A stretch of DNA of 41,976 nucleotides from Pseudoselenomonas ruminantium (GTDB lineage Bacteria; Bacillota; Negativicutes; Selenomonadales; Selenomonadaceae), in assembly GCF_900104055.1 (NCBI RefSeq), contig NZ_FNJQ01000020.1, forward strand, positions 23,715-65,690, read 5' to 3'. Made by a program: the position numbers and the translations under genes. Below the pieces are notes generated by a model. That model saw only the letters and a program-made list of their open reading frames with translations, did no database searches and had not been told where the DNA came from. The number at the start of each line of letters is the position of its first letter. Within the stretch, counting starts at the first letter, position 1. Positions 21,399 to 30,537 of the stretch are shown here, one piece after another.

Positions 21399-22816
21399 CA
21401 GCACCCTCCCGGACAGTTATAGCCACAGGAACCCTGCAGTTCTCGTAATTTATCTTCCGCTTGTTCCTGCAAACCAGCAGGAATGTTGAAACGGTCCTTA
21501 TACTTGGCAATGCCCATCAGCCGGTACATGGCTTCATAGGTTTCCAGATCGTATTCCAGCCGGCGGGGAAGTTCCTCACCGGTCTCCTTGGCACGCATGA
21601 CCATGCGCATATCCAGCAGACGCTGCAATACGTTTTCCACCACTGCCACATTGCCGGCGGCAAAGAGCTCGGCAATATAGGAAAGGGGGATGCGCATATC
21701 CTTTACGTCTGGCAGGTAAACATCCGCTTCCGCCCGCCGGGTGATGGGGGACAGGGGCGGTACATACCAGACCATGGGCAGGGTGCGGTATTCTGCATGC
21801 AGGGGCAGGGCTACCTGCCATTCCTTGACCATTTTATAGACCGGGGAAGCCTGTGCTGCCTTGAGCCAGTTGTCAGGAATGCCTGCATCTTTGGCTGCCT
21901 TGATGACCTCTGGATCATGAGGATCCTGAAGGATATCCAGCATGCTGTGATAGATCTCACCTTTGTCCGGTGTCGAAGCCGCATCCTTGACCTTATCCAT
22001 ATCGTAGAGCAGCACGCCAATATAGCGCAGACGCCCTACGCAGGTATCGGCACAGATTGTAGGCAGGCCGTTTTCCAGGCGGGGGAAGCAGAAAATACAC
22101 TTTTCTGCTTTATTTGTCTTCCAGTTGAAATAGACCTTCTTGTAGGGACAGGCAGGGATGCAGTGACGCCAGCCCCGGCAGCCGTCCTGGGACACCAGCA
22201 CCACGCCGTCCTCCTCCCGCTTGTAGATGGCACCAGAAGGGCAGGCCGCCACACAGGCGGGGTTCAGACAGTGGTTGCAGGTGCGGGGCAGGTATTTCAT
22301 GAAGAGGTCATGGAATTCCAGGGTGATATCTTCAGCGATATTCTTGAAGTTGTGATCCTGCCGGGCGGATTCCCCGGCGGCCAGATCGTCTTCCCAGTTC
22401 GGCCCCCATTTGATTTCCATGGGTTTCTGGGTGATCAGGGAACGGGGGCGGGCGATGGGCTGATGGTTTTTGCGCTTGGACGTGATCAGGGTTTCATAAT
22501 CGTAGGTCCAGGGCTCATAGTAATCATCCATTTCCGGCTGATCGGGATGGTAGAAGAGCTTGGCCAGCCGTTCCAGCTTATTGCCGGAACGCAATTGCAG
22601 CTTGCCGCCTTTGAGCTCCCAGCCACCCTTCCATTTCTCCTGGTTTTCCCACTGTTTGGGATAGCCGATACCGGGTTTTGTCTCCACGTTGTTGAAGTAC
22701 ATGTATTCCGCACCCGGGCGGTTGGTCCAGACATTCTTGCAAGTGATGGAGCATGTATGACAGCCAATGCACTTGTCCAGATTCATGACCATGGAAATCT
22801 GTGCTTTAATCTTCAA
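21398..22816 (-). CDS. narH: Respiratory nitrate reductase beta subunit (Fe-S)
   Basis: A 472-residue electron-transfer subunit passing electrons from NarI hemes to NarG. Four Cys clusters are visible: CIGCHTCSITCKNVW at 18-32, CNHCLNPACVAACPSGAI near 180-197, GCRGWRHCIPACPYKKVYF near 212-230 (the Trp in place of a Cys marks the 3Fe-4S cluster) and CIFCFPRLENGLPTICADTC near 240-260. The start codon is TTG at 22816, supported by GGAGGTAGA about 8 nt upstream and by the MKI start shared with other NarH proteins. It overlaps the end of narG by 11 bp. Length is close to that of other NarH proteins (about 490-510). Confidence 0.96.
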   Translation of the reverse strand: MKIKAQISMVMNLDKCIGCHTCSITCKNVWTNRPGAEYMYFNNVETKPGIGYPKQWENQEKWKGGWELKGGKLQLRSGNKLERLAKLFYHPDQPEMDDYYEPWTYDYETLITSKRKNHQPIARPRSLITQKPMEIKWGPNWEDDLAAGESARQDHNFKNIAEDITLEFHDLFMKYLPRTCNHCLNPACVAACPSGAIYKREEDGVVLVSQDGCRGWRHCIPACPYKKVYFNWKTNKAEKCIFCFPRLENGLPTICADTCVGRLRYIGVLLYDMDKVKDAASTPDKGEIYHSMLDILQDPHDPEVIKAAKDAGIPDNWLKAAQASPVYKMVKEWQVALPLHAEYRTLPMVWYVPPLSPITRRAEADVYLPDVKDMRIPLSYIAELFAAGNVAVVENVLQRLLDMRMVMRAKETGEELPRRLEYDLETYEAMYRLMGIAKYKDRFNIPAGLQEQAEDKLRELQGSCGYNCPGGC

Positions 22817-25800
22817 GCCAATCTACCTCCTCCAGCTTGCGGGCCACCACATACATATCCCGCTGGTTGCCTGTGGGGCCATAATAATTGAATCCATAGC
22901 TTAATTGTCCATAGCCCCCGATCATATGGGTGGGCTTCATATGGATGCGTGTCGGCGTATTGTGGGTGCCGCCGCGGGTGCCGGAAATCTTGCTGCCCGG
23001 CACGTTGATATGGCGATCCTGGGCATGATGCATATAGACCACACCCCGGGGCAGGCGCGGGGATACCACGGCCCTTGAAACCACTACGCCATTATGGTTG
23101 TAGAGTTCCACCCAGTCATTGTCCCTGACGCCGATTTCAGCGGCATCCTTTTCATTGAACCAGACGGTCTGGCCGCCACGGAACAGGGTCAGCAGCTGCT
23201 GGCTGTCAAAGTACATGGAATGGGTGCTCCATTTGTTATGGGGCGTCAGATATTTCAGGGTGATTTCCCTTGTGCCGCCTAACTTGTTTTTGATGGGCAG
23301 ATAGTCCAGAATGGGCTTGTAAGTAGCCATGGACTCACCCATCTCGTGCATCATCTCATGGTCTAGGAAGAAGGACTGCCGTCCCGTAATGGTACGGAAA
23401 GGGACGAGTTCCTCGATACTGGTGGTAAAGGGAGTATAGCGCCGGTTCTGATTGCTGCCCGTGAAGGTGGGAGAGGTGATGGTTTCCCTTGGCTGCACGG
23501 CTACCTGCTCAAAGGTGAAGCGTTCATCTTCCCGGTCTTTGGCCAGCTTTGTGAGGTCATTGAGGCCGGTTTTCTTTTCCAGGGATTTCCAGGCCTTGAC
23601 AGCCACTTTACCGTTGGTGGTGGTGGAAAGGCCTAATACCGCATCCGCAGCCTGTTTGGCATCGGCAATAGAAGGCATCCCATAGGAGATATAATCCTTA
23701 TTCTGGATGGTGCCGTTGCGCTTGCCGATTTCTGCATATTCGGGGGCAGAATCCCAGCTCATGGAGAGGCTGCCCATCTTTTCGGATACACCGGGGCCAA
23801 GGGCAATCCATTTTTCATAGACCTTGGTGAAATCCAGTTCCGTTTCCATAAGGTTTGGCATGGTCTTGCCGGGAATGGGTTCGCACTCGCCCTTGCTCCA
23901 ATCGCGGATGCGGCCTGCGGGCTGGGCTGTTTCCCCTTCGCTGTCATGCTGGATGGGCATGGCAACCACATCCTTATAGGGCTGGACGTTGGCTTCTTTG
24001 GCCACTTCGGAAACCTTTTTGGCCAAAGTCTTGAAGATTTCCCAGTCGGTTTTGGCCTCCCAAAGGGGATCGACTGCGGCTTGGAAGGGGTGGACGAAGG
24101 GATGCATGTCCGTGGAGGACAAATCATCCTTTTCGTACCAGGTGGCTGTGGGCAGTACCACATCGGCATAGAGGGCAGAGCTGGCCATGCGGAAGTCGAG
24201 GTCAATCAGCAAATCCAGTTTGCCATTGGCCGCGCCATCGAGCTGATTGAGTTCTGCTGCTTCCCGCCATTTGATTTCCTTGGGGCGGTTAGGGGCTTCT
24301 TCCTCGGAGAACAGGCCGTTTTTTGTGCCTAAGAGATACTTCAGGAAGAATTCGTGGCCCTTGGCTGAGGAGCCAATGAGGTTGTTGCGCCAGATAAAGA
24401 GATTGCGGGGGAAGTTGGCGGGATTATCCGGATCTTCCACGGCAAATTGCAGGCTCTTGTCCTTGAGGCTGTTGACGATATACTTCTTCACATCTATGCC
24501 GGCGGCTTTGGCCTCGTCATGGAGCTGCTGGCCGCCCTTGTTGAAGGTGGGGTAGGAGGGCAGCCAGCCCAGACGTGCCGCCATGACATTATAGTCACCG
24601 GCATGGAGGTAGCGGGGGGTTACGCCTTCTGCAGTCAGATCGGACAGGTCAATTTCATCGCTGCGCCACTGGTCGGTGGCAAAATAATAGAAGGAGGTGC
24701 TGTTCTGCAGGCGGGGCGGCTTCTTCCAGTCAAGGCCTGTCATGATACGCTGCCAGCCCTCTGCCGGACGCAGTTTCTCCTGTCCCACATAATGAGCCCA
24801 GCCGCCGCCGTTGCGGCCTTCGGCGCCGACAAAGAGGAGCAGGTTCAGGATCGTGCGGTAGACCACATCGGCGTGGAACCAGTGATTGATGCCGCCACCC
24901 ATGATGACCATGGTGCGTCCCTTGGTCTTGAGGCTGTTGTCGGCAAATTCCCTGGCCGTATGAATAACCGTTTCCATGGGCACGCCCGTGTATTTTTCCT
25001 GCCATTTCGGCGTATAGGGCACATCATCTTCATAGGAGGATGCCACTTCACCGCCAAGGCCGCGGTCAATGGCATAGTTGGCCAAGGTCAGGTCGTATAC
25101 CGTGGTCACCAGAATCTCACCATCTGCCGTCTTGATGCGCTTGGCGGGGACTGATCTGGTCAGCAGTCGGTTTTCCCGCTCATTGCCGAAGTAGGGCAGC
25201 TGGATTTCCACAATTTTATCCATGGAGCCCAGGACGGAGAGCTGCGGTGTGATGGCATCGCCATTATCGCTGTTTTCCTCTTTGAGGTTCCATTTTTCCT
25301 TGCGGTCCCAGCGGTCACCCATGGTGCCATTGGGCACGACCAGGCTGCCGGTCTTCTCATCCATCACATAGTGCTTGAAATCGGCATGCTTGTCCTTGCG
25401 CCCCATATCCTGACCATTCAGGAAGCGGGTGGCCTGATATTTGCCATTTCGCTCTTCCAGACGAACGAGGAAGGGGAAGTCCGTATACTTGCGGGTGTAT
25501 TCCACAAAGAATTCTGCCGGTTCGCCCCAATAGTATTCATTGAGGATGACATGCCCCATGGCCATAGCCATTGCCGCATCACTGCCGACTTTCAAGGGGA
25601 TCCATGTATCGGCAACTGTCGTGGATTCGGCATAGTCCGGGGCGATGGAAACGACCTTCGTACCCTTGTAGCGGGCTTCCACTAAGAAATGGGCATCCGG
25701 CGTGCGCGTCAGGGGCACGTTGGAACCCCAGGTGATGATGTAGCCCGCATTGTACCAGTCGGAAGACTCGGGCACATCGGTCTGATCGCCCCAGACCTGC

Positions 25801-26483
25801 GGGCTGGCGGGTGGCAGATCCGCATACCAGTCGTAGAAGGAAAGGCCGGCACCGCCCATCAGCTGCATAAAGCGCAGGCCGCCGGCATAGGAAAGCATGG
25901 ATTTTGCCGGGATTACGGAAAAGCCGAAATTCCGGTCCGGGCCATATTTTATGGCAGCATGGATCATGGAAGCCGCCACGATTTCGGAGGCTTCCTCCCA
26001 GGTGGAGCGAACAAAGCCGCCCAAGCCGCGGGCTTCCTTATATTGCTTCATTTTGGCCGGCTCGTTGGCGATACTCTGCCATGCTTCCAGCACGGTATGG
26101 TGATTTTTTTTCGCCTCCCGCCAAAGCTGCGCCAGTTCACTGCGCAGATAGGGATATTTGATGCGATGGGGGCTATAGAGATACCAGGAAAAGGATGCTC
26201 CGCGAGGACAGCCCCGGGGTTCGAAATCTGGCATATCCGGTGCTGTTTCCGGATAATCGTGGATCTGGTTCTCCCAGGCCACCAGACCATTCTTGACATA
26301 GATATTCCAGCTGCAGGAACCCGTGCAGTTCACCCCATGGGTGGAGTGCACGCACTTGTCAAAAGACCAGCGGTCGCGGTAGGTATTCTCCCACTCACGG
26401 CCGCCTTCGTTTAACTGCTGATGCCCGTTGGCTGATTTTTTCTTGGGAATAAGGTAGTTGAACTTTTGAAACACATTGCTCAC
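22806..26483 (-). CDS. narG: Respiratory nitrate reductase alpha subunit (molybdopterin)
   Basis: The catalytic subunit reduces nitrate to nitrite at a bis-MGD molybdenum centre, on the cytoplasmic face of the membrane. At 1225 residues it has the usual length. The N-terminal Fe-S motif begins with His (STHGVNCTGSCSWNIYVKNG, near 48-67), the hallmark FS0 ligand of NarG. YIITWGSNVPLTRTPDAHFL near 248-267 contains the Asp that ligates molybdenum in membrane nitrate reductases. Further blocks are GGGINHWFHADVVYR and MHHAQDRHINVPGSK. The start is GTG at 26483, 8 nt after AGGAGG. It is the first gene of narGHJI, with an Fnr-type promoter. No molybdenum-cofactor or two-component nitrate-sensor genes are in the window. 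Confidence 0.97.
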   Translation of the reverse strand: MSNVFQKFNYLIPKKKSANGHQQLNEGGREWENTYRDRWSFDKCVHSTHGVNCTGSCSWNIYVKNGLVAWENQIHDYPETAPDMPDFEPRGCPRGASFSWYLYSPHRIKYPYLRSELAQLWREAKKNHHTVLEAWQSIANEPAKMKQYKEARGLGGFVRSTWEEASEIVAASMIHAAIKYGPDRNFGFSVIPAKSMLSYAGGLRFMQLMGGAGLSFYDWYADLPPASPQVWGDQTDVPESSDWYNAGYIITWGSNVPLTRTPDAHFLVEARYKGTKVVSIAPDYAESTTVADTWIPLKVGSDAAMAMAMGHVILNEYYWGEPAEFFVEYTRKYTDFPFLVRLEERNGKYQATRFLNGQDMGRKDKHADFKHYVMDEKTGSLVVPNGTMGDRWDRKEKWNLKEENSDNGDAITPQLSVLGSMDKIVEIQLPYFGNERENRLLTRSVPAKRIKTADGEILVTTVYDLTLANYAIDRGLGGEVASSYEDDVPYTPKWQEKYTGVPMETVIHTAREFADNSLKTKGRTMVIMGGGINHWFHADVVYRTILNLLLFVGAEGRNGGGWAHYVGQEKLRPAEGWQRIMTGLDWKKPPRLQNSTSFYYFATDQWRSDEIDLSDLTAEGVTPRYLHAGDYNVMAARLGWLPSYPTFNKGGQQLHDEAKAAGIDVKKYIVNSLKDKSLQFAVEDPDNPANFPRNLFIWRNNLIGSSAKGHEFFLKYLLGTKNGLFSEEEAPNRPKEIKWREAAELNQLDGAANGKLDLLIDLDFRMASSALYADVVLPTATWYEKDDLSSTDMHPFVHPFQAAVDPLWEAKTDWEIFKTLAKKVSEVAKEANVQPYKDVVAMPIQHDSEGETAQPAGRIRDWSKGECEPIPGKTMPNLMETELDFTKVYEKWIALGPGVSEKMGSLSMSWDSAPEYAEIGKRNGTIQNKDYISYGMPSIADAKQAADAVLGLSTTTNGKVAVKAWKSLEKKTGLNDLTKLAKDREDERFTFEQVAVQPRETITSPTFTGSNQNRRYTPFTTSIEELVPFRTITGRQSFFLDHEMMHEMGESMATYKPILDYLPIKNKLGGTREITLKYLTPHNKWSTHSMYFDSQQLLTLFRGGQTVWFNEKDAAEIGVRDNDWVELYNHNGVVVSRAVVSPRLPRGVVYMHHAQDRHINVPGSKISGTRGGTHNTPTRIHMKPTHMIGGYGQLSYGFNYYGPTGNQRDMYVVARKLEEVDWLED

Positions 26484-26523
26484 CCTAAGCTCCTCCTAAA
26501 ACACATACATCTGAATTATGCTT

Positions 26524-26529
26524 ATTTTA
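26524..26529 (-). promoter_or_regulatory. narG -10 element
   Basis: TAAAAT on the minus strand, centred 32 bp from the Fnr box centre, about 40 bp before the GTG start. Confidence 0.72.
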
Positions 26530-26550
26530 TCCGAATCACATGTTTTTTCA

Positions 26551-26566
26551 TGTGATAAACATCACT
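26551..26566 (-). promoter_or_regulatory. Fnr box of the narGHJI operon
   Basis: TGTGATAAACATCACT on +; TGTGA-N6-TCACT matches the Bacillus-type Fnr/Crp consensus in both halves. A second dyad, TCACATG-N6-CATGTGA (26537-26556), overlaps it and could bind another regulator. Confidence 0.85.
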
Positions 26567-26573
26567 TCCAGTG

Positions 26574-26614
26574 CAATAAAATACCCCTTGAGCAATAATG
26601 ATATGCTCAAGGGG
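26574..26614 (-). terminator. Terminator of the HAD phosphatase gene
   Basis: On the minus strand CCCCTTGAGCA and TGCTCAAGGGG form an 11-bp stem, followed by TATTTTATT. It insulates the Fnr-controlled narG promoter from upstream transcription. Confidence 0.85.
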
Positions 26615-26630
26615 GACCTGTTATATGTTT

Positions 26631-26646
26631 TGTTTCACGTGCAACA
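26631..26646 (-). promoter_or_regulatory. parS: parS site D
   Basis: TGTTTCACGTGCAACA on +, 8 bp after the phosphatase stop codon and before its terminator. Confidence 0.93.
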
Positions 26647-26654
26647 ATAGTGCT

Positions 26655-27737
26655 TTATTTGGTTCTGGTTACATTGTCACCATAGATGGTCTTGAAATCA
26701 TCACGCATGGAAACCGGAATCCAGCCGTATTTTTCGCAGGAAGCCCGCATCTTGTCGGCTTTTTTCTGGTTGCCCAGTTCGCGTTCCGTGTCATCGCAGA
26801 GCAGGGAGAAGGCGAGGGCCTTGTATTTGTTGTTCGTGATGGTGTAGTTGAACATGCTGCCGTCACCGGAGCTGTTGCCGAAGGCCAGGACCGGCTGTTT
26901 GCCGATTTCGCGGGCGATATTGGATACCTTGTTCATCTTGACGTCTTTGAGGGTGAATTCGCCGCGGATGACTTCATCGTCTTTGCGATAGAGGTAGTCA
27001 AGTCCATCGGTATCGCCCTGATGGGATGCCAGATTCCAAACATCGGTACCGATGATATTGTCTTTCTCGATCGGCATGATGCCATCGGTCAGGATGCGCA
27101 GGGCCTGACGGTCAGAGCCGGATACTACGAAAATCTTGAATTTATTGGCGTTCAGATAGGAAACGACCTCGACCATCGGCAGATAGAAGGAGTCGCCGCG
27201 TTTGAGATTGTTCATGCCTTCAGCCGGCGTCTGCATGAATTTCTTCACATAGGCTTCATATTCCGGCAAGGTCATACCAGCAAATACGGAGGCCTGGGAT
27301 TTTGCCTCTTTGCGTTCCATATCTTCGGGCAGGGAGCCCTTGTCAATTGCAGCTTTTACGACTTTTGCATATTCACGGTCTTCTTTTTTCGGCGTGAAAG
27401 TAGGATCGTTGAGTGCTCTTTCCAGATACATCATCCACTCGAAATAGGATGGCGTGGTTTCGCAGATCAATGTGCCGTCCAAATCAAATACGGCGATACG
27501 GTCTTCCACGGGAATGAAGTTCTTGCTCTTGGGGTTGGTTACGTCTTTTACATAATTGGTGAGAGCCTGATAGGACTTCGCATCTTTGTTCCAATACTTG
27601 AAGTTTGTGCCCTTTTGGTTTACAGAAATCTGAGCCAGCTCGGCGCGGGTAGCGGCTTCCGTGCTCGGTGCACCAGCCATGAATCCAAAACCGAGAGTTG
27701 CTGCCAATACGGCTGCACAGAGTTTCTTGCTACGCAT
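26655..27737 (-). CDS. Exported HAD-superfamily phosphatase
   Basis: A 360-residue protein with a signal peptide (MRSKKLCAAVLAATLGFGFM, cleavage likely after STEA near 28) and a haloacid-dehalogenase fold. Motif I is FDLDGTLICET near 84-94 with the nucleophilic Asp, motif II FVVSGSDRQALRIL near 200, and the acidic motif GNSSGDGSMF near 290. A helical cap lies between motifs I and II. It is likely a periplasmic phosphomonoesterase; the substrate is unknown. The ATG at 27737 follows GGGGAGG by 9 nt; an ATG at 27755 lies before that ribosome-binding site and is less likely. It is downstream of the PreA-like gene on the same strand. Confidence 0.85.
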   Translation of the reverse strand: MRSKKLCAAVLAATLGFGFMAGAPSTEAATRAELAQISVNQKGTNFKYWNKDAKSYQALTNYVKDVTNPKSKNFIPVEDRIAVFDLDGTLICETTPSYFEWMMYLERALNDPTFTPKKEDREYAKVVKAAIDKGSLPEDMERKEAKSQASVFAGMTLPEYEAYVKKFMQTPAEGMNNLKRGDSFYLPMVEVVSYLNANKFKIFVVSGSDRQALRILTDGIMPIEKDNIIGTDVWNLASHQGDTDGLDYLYRKDDEVIRGEFTLKDVKMNKVSNIAREIGKQPVLAFGNSSGDGSMFNYTITNNKYKALAFSLLCDDTERELGNQKKADKMRASCEKYGWIPVSMRDDFKTIYGDNVTRTK

Positions 27738-27834
27738 AAAAAAATACCTCCCCATAAAAATCTGTGAACATTACACGCTTGTCTTATTCGCGATGCAGGT
27801 GCCAAAATCCTTGTGGGTGAAAAAAATTTTACTT

Positions 27835-27850
27835 TGTTGCACGTGAAACA
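27835..27850 (+). promoter_or_regulatory. parS: parS site E
   Basis: TGTTGCACGTGAAACA, one base beyond the stop codon of the PreA-like gene (minus strand). Confidence 0.93.
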
Positions 27851-27851
27851 T

Positions 27852-29357
27852 TTATTTCGGGCGGGCGATGCGTTTGCCTGCTGGCCGGATTGCTTTGGCT
27901 GGGCAGATCAGGATGCAGAGGTGACAGCCCACACATTTTGCACCGTTCAGGATGGGCTGGCGTTTATCATTGAGTTGGATAGCCTGATGACCGCCATCGG
28001 CGCAGGAGATTTCACAGCGTCCGCAGCCAAGGCATTTTGCGTGGTCAAATTTGGGGAAAAGGATGGTATCTCGTTCGAGGACGTCCGTTGATTCGCTGAC
28101 TGATGCCAGACCATGGCCAATGATGTCTCCGACATGCTGGACGCCTTTTTCATGGAGAAAATAGGTGAGGCCGGTTTTTAGGTCATCGATGATCCGATAG
28201 CCATATTGCATCACGGCAGTGGTTATCTGGATGGAACCGGCGCCCAGTGCCAGATATTCCAGTGCATCATGCCAGGTTTCGACGCCGCCCATGCCGGAGA
28301 TATGCATCCCCTGGAGCGCCGGATTCTTGCCTAACTCTGCGATAAAGCGCAAGCCGATGGGCTTTACGGCATTGCCACTGTAGCCGCCTACGGCCGAAAC
28401 ACCATGGACTGCCGGGCTGGAAACAAAGGTGTGCGGATTGACGCCCATGATGCTTTTGATGGTGTTGATGGCGGCGAGCCCGTCTGCGCCGCCGCGTTTG
28501 GCTGCTTCAGCTGCAGGATTCATGGAGGCGACATTGGGGGTGAGTTTGGCCAGCACGGGAATCTTGACTTTGCGTTTGGCTGCCGCGGTAAAGCGTTCCA
28601 CCAGGTCCGGGACTTGTCCGATATCGGAACCTAAGCCGCCTTCCATCATATTGGGACAGGAGAAGTTCAGCTCAATGGCATCGGCACCGTTTTCCTGACA
28701 GGTATAAGCCAGCTCCGTCCATTCATTTTCATCCTGCCCCATGATGGAAGCCAGGATCACCTTATGCGGATAGTTCTTCTTTAACTGCCGGAAGATGGCC
28801 ATATTCTCCGGCACACTGTGGTCGGAGAGCTGTTCAATATTCTTGAAACCGATGATGCTGCCATCGCCGCCATCAATCGCGGAAAAGCGGGGCGAGGCTT
28901 CGTGGATGTCCATGGTACAGATGGTCTTGAAGGCCGCACCTGCCCAGCCTGCTTCGAAGGCTCGGGCGCACATGTCATAGGTGCTGGCGACAACCGAGGA
29001 GGAAAGCAGGAAGGGATTTTCCAATGGGATGCCGCAGATTTCCGTGCGCAGTACATTTTCATTTTCAGGATACTTCCCATCCAGTTGCGGGCGAACCTCT
29101 GCGACCAGCCGGGAGAGCAACTGGCGGATAGGGACTTCACGGGAACGTACGCAGGCATATTCGCAGGGGGCCGGGCAGTTAAGGCAGGGCGGTACTGCAG
29201 AAATCTTCAAGGCTGCGCAATCCTCATTGTCAAAATAAATGGAGCGCAGCAGATGGGACGGGGAGATATTTTCGGGGCAGGCACGGTCACAGGGAGCATT
29301 GTGGCAAAGGGCACATTTGAGCATGTCTTTGCGCATTAAGATGTTTTCCAGCTTCAT
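27852..29357 (-). CDS. preA: PreA-type dihydropyrimidine dehydrogenase with an added N-terminal Fe-S domain
   Basis: A 501-residue flavo-iron-sulfur enzyme. Residues 1 to about 95 are a Cys-rich helical domain (CALCHNAPCDRACPENISPS, then CLNCPAPCEYACV) like the start of dihydropyrimidine dehydrogenase and GltD. About 105-415 is a dihydroorotate-dehydrogenase-type FMN barrel with IELNFSCPNMMEGGLGSDIG around the active-site Cys, and LAKLTPNVASM. The C-terminus has two 4Fe-4S motifs (CLGCGRCEISC, CVGCHLCILICP). The family reduces uracil or thymine or acts in reverse. In Escherichia coli PreA lacks the first domain, which belongs to its partner PreT with the FAD/NAD(H) part; that part is absent here, so the electron partner is elsewhere. 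AAAGGAG precedes the ATG. Confidence 0.85.
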   Translation of the reverse strand: MKLENILMRKDMLKCALCHNAPCDRACPENISPSHLLRSIYFDNEDCAALKISAVPPCLNCPAPCEYACVRSREVPIRQLLSRLVAEVRPQLDGKYPENENVLRTEICGIPLENPFLLSSSVVASTYDMCARAFEAGWAGAAFKTICTMDIHEASPRFSAIDGGDGSIIGFKNIEQLSDHSVPENMAIFRQLKKNYPHKVILASIMGQDENEWTELAYTCQENGADAIELNFSCPNMMEGGLGSDIGQVPDLVERFTAAAKRKVKIPVLAKLTPNVASMNPAAEAAKRGGADGLAAINTIKSIMGVNPHTFVSSPAVHGVSAVGGYSGNAVKPIGLRFIAELGKNPALQGMHISGMGGVETWHDALEYLALGAGSIQITTAVMQYGYRIIDDLKTGLTYFLHEKGVQHVGDIIGHGLASVSESTDVLERDTILFPKFDHAKCLGCGRCEISCADGGHQAIQLNDKRQPILNGAKCVGCHLCILICPAKAIRPAGKRIARPK

Positions 29358-29447
29358 AATGCAACTCCTTTCTGTCGAAATACCGGACGTTACGATACTT
29401 GGGGTATATCTTTTATATATTCGACATAAGTAAGGAGATTCCTATTT

Positions 29448-29463
29448 TGTTGCACGTGAAACA
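29448..29463 (+). promoter_or_regulatory. parS: parS site F
   Basis: TGTTGCACGTGAAACA, immediately adjacent to the stop codon of the LysR gene (29464). Confidence 0.93.
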
Positions 29464-30399
29464 TTAGACGGCGGCAAATTGTGCAACGCTCTCCCAAAAA
29501 GCTTGAATGGCTTTGGGATGATAACTGCTGCGCGGAATCGCAATGAAGATTTCCCGCTGCAATAATGGATGCTCCAGCAGATAATAGTTCAAGCTGTCAT
29601 TCGGTGCGGCCATGCGGATCAGAGTGTCGGTCAGGAAGGTGGCGCCTAAGCCTGCTGCCGCCATATGATAGGCAGTCATCAGCTGGTTGAGATAGAGCCG
29701 GACATGGGGCGTAATCTCGGCCTCGCGAAAGAGTTCCATGGTCCGGCGGTACATATCATTGCCCTTGCCGAGCAACAGGAAGGGAACTTCGGCGAAATGC
29801 TGCAGGCTGGAGGCGGCTGATCCTGCCTGCAAATGTTTGCCGGCAATGATTTCCTGCTGGGAAAAAGCCCTTTCCTGTTCTATGGCAAAGGTCTTGGGCA
29901 CTGCCAGCATGATCCTGTCCGTAAAGAAGGTCAGGGATTCGAATTCTTTGGTGTTGCATTCGCCGCTGTCGATGACAAGGTCAATGTTGCCCTGCTTGAG
30001 GCCGGCAAATAATTCGGCACTGCTGGATTCGATTACGGAAATATGGATGTTGGGATGCTGTTCATTGAACTGTTTGATCAGGCGGGGCAGGAAGCAGGCC
30101 GTTACGAAATTTGTGCCGCCAATCACCAGACTGCCGCTTTCGAGTTCGGCCAGGTCGTTGACAAAGCGCTGGAGGTTCTTCTGGATCTGAAAGATCTTTT
30201 CAGCAGCTTCGATGTAGGCCTGTCCGGCATCAGTAAGTCTTAGCGGGGAATGGGAGCGGTCGAAGATGGGCAGACCGAGTTCTCCTTCCACTTTCTTGAC
30301 TGCTGCCGATAGGGCAGGCTGCGTCATAAAGAGTTTCTTGGCGGCGGCAGAAAAGCTTTTCTCTTCGTATACGGTATAGACGTATTCCATACCTGTCAT
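29464..30399 (-). CDS. LysR-family transcriptional regulator
   Basis: A 311-residue regulator with an N-terminal winged helix (YVYTVYEEKSFSAAAKKLFM, then QPALSAAVKKVEGELGLPIFDR) and a periplasmic-binding-like effector domain (about 90-300). The ATG at 30399 follows GAGGTGA by about 5 nt; a GTG nine bases upstream lies inside that site. It is divergent from the Asp/Glu racemase gene across a 138-bp AT-rich gap, the usual arrangement for a LysR regulator and its target. It also precedes the PreA-like gene on the same strand. The effector is unknown. Confidence 0.9.
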   Translation of the reverse strand: MTGMEYVYTVYEEKSFSAAAKKLFMTQPALSAAVKKVEGELGLPIFDRSHSPLRLTDAGQAYIEAAEKIFQIQKNLQRFVNDLAELESGSLVIGGTNFVTACFLPRLIKQFNEQHPNIHISVIESSSAELFAGLKQGNIDLVIDSGECNTKEFESLTFFTDRIMLAVPKTFAIEQERAFSQQEIIAGKHLQAGSAASSLQHFAEVPFLLLGKGNDMYRRTMELFREAEITPHVRLYLNQLMTAYHMAAAGLGATFLTDTLIRMAAPNDSLNYYLLEHPLLQREIFIAIPRSSYHPKAIQAFWESVAQFAAV

Positions 30400-30453
30400 C
30401 GCAATCACCTCATATATAAAATATTTTTATATTGTATATATAGTTATATGTAT

Positions 30454-30482
30454 TTGCTTATATTCTACGGCAGTGTTATGCT
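30454..30482 (+). promoter_or_regulatory. Candidate promoter of the racemase gene
   Basis: TTGCTT (30454-30459), 17-bp spacer, TATGCT (30477-30482). The AT-rich palindromic stretch just upstream (TATAAAATATTTTTATA type) could hold the LysR sites. Confidence 0.6.
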
Positions 30483-30537
30483 TTAAGCAAGATGAACGTA
30501 CGCAAATCTTCTTGAGAAAATACGAGGAGTGAGCAAT

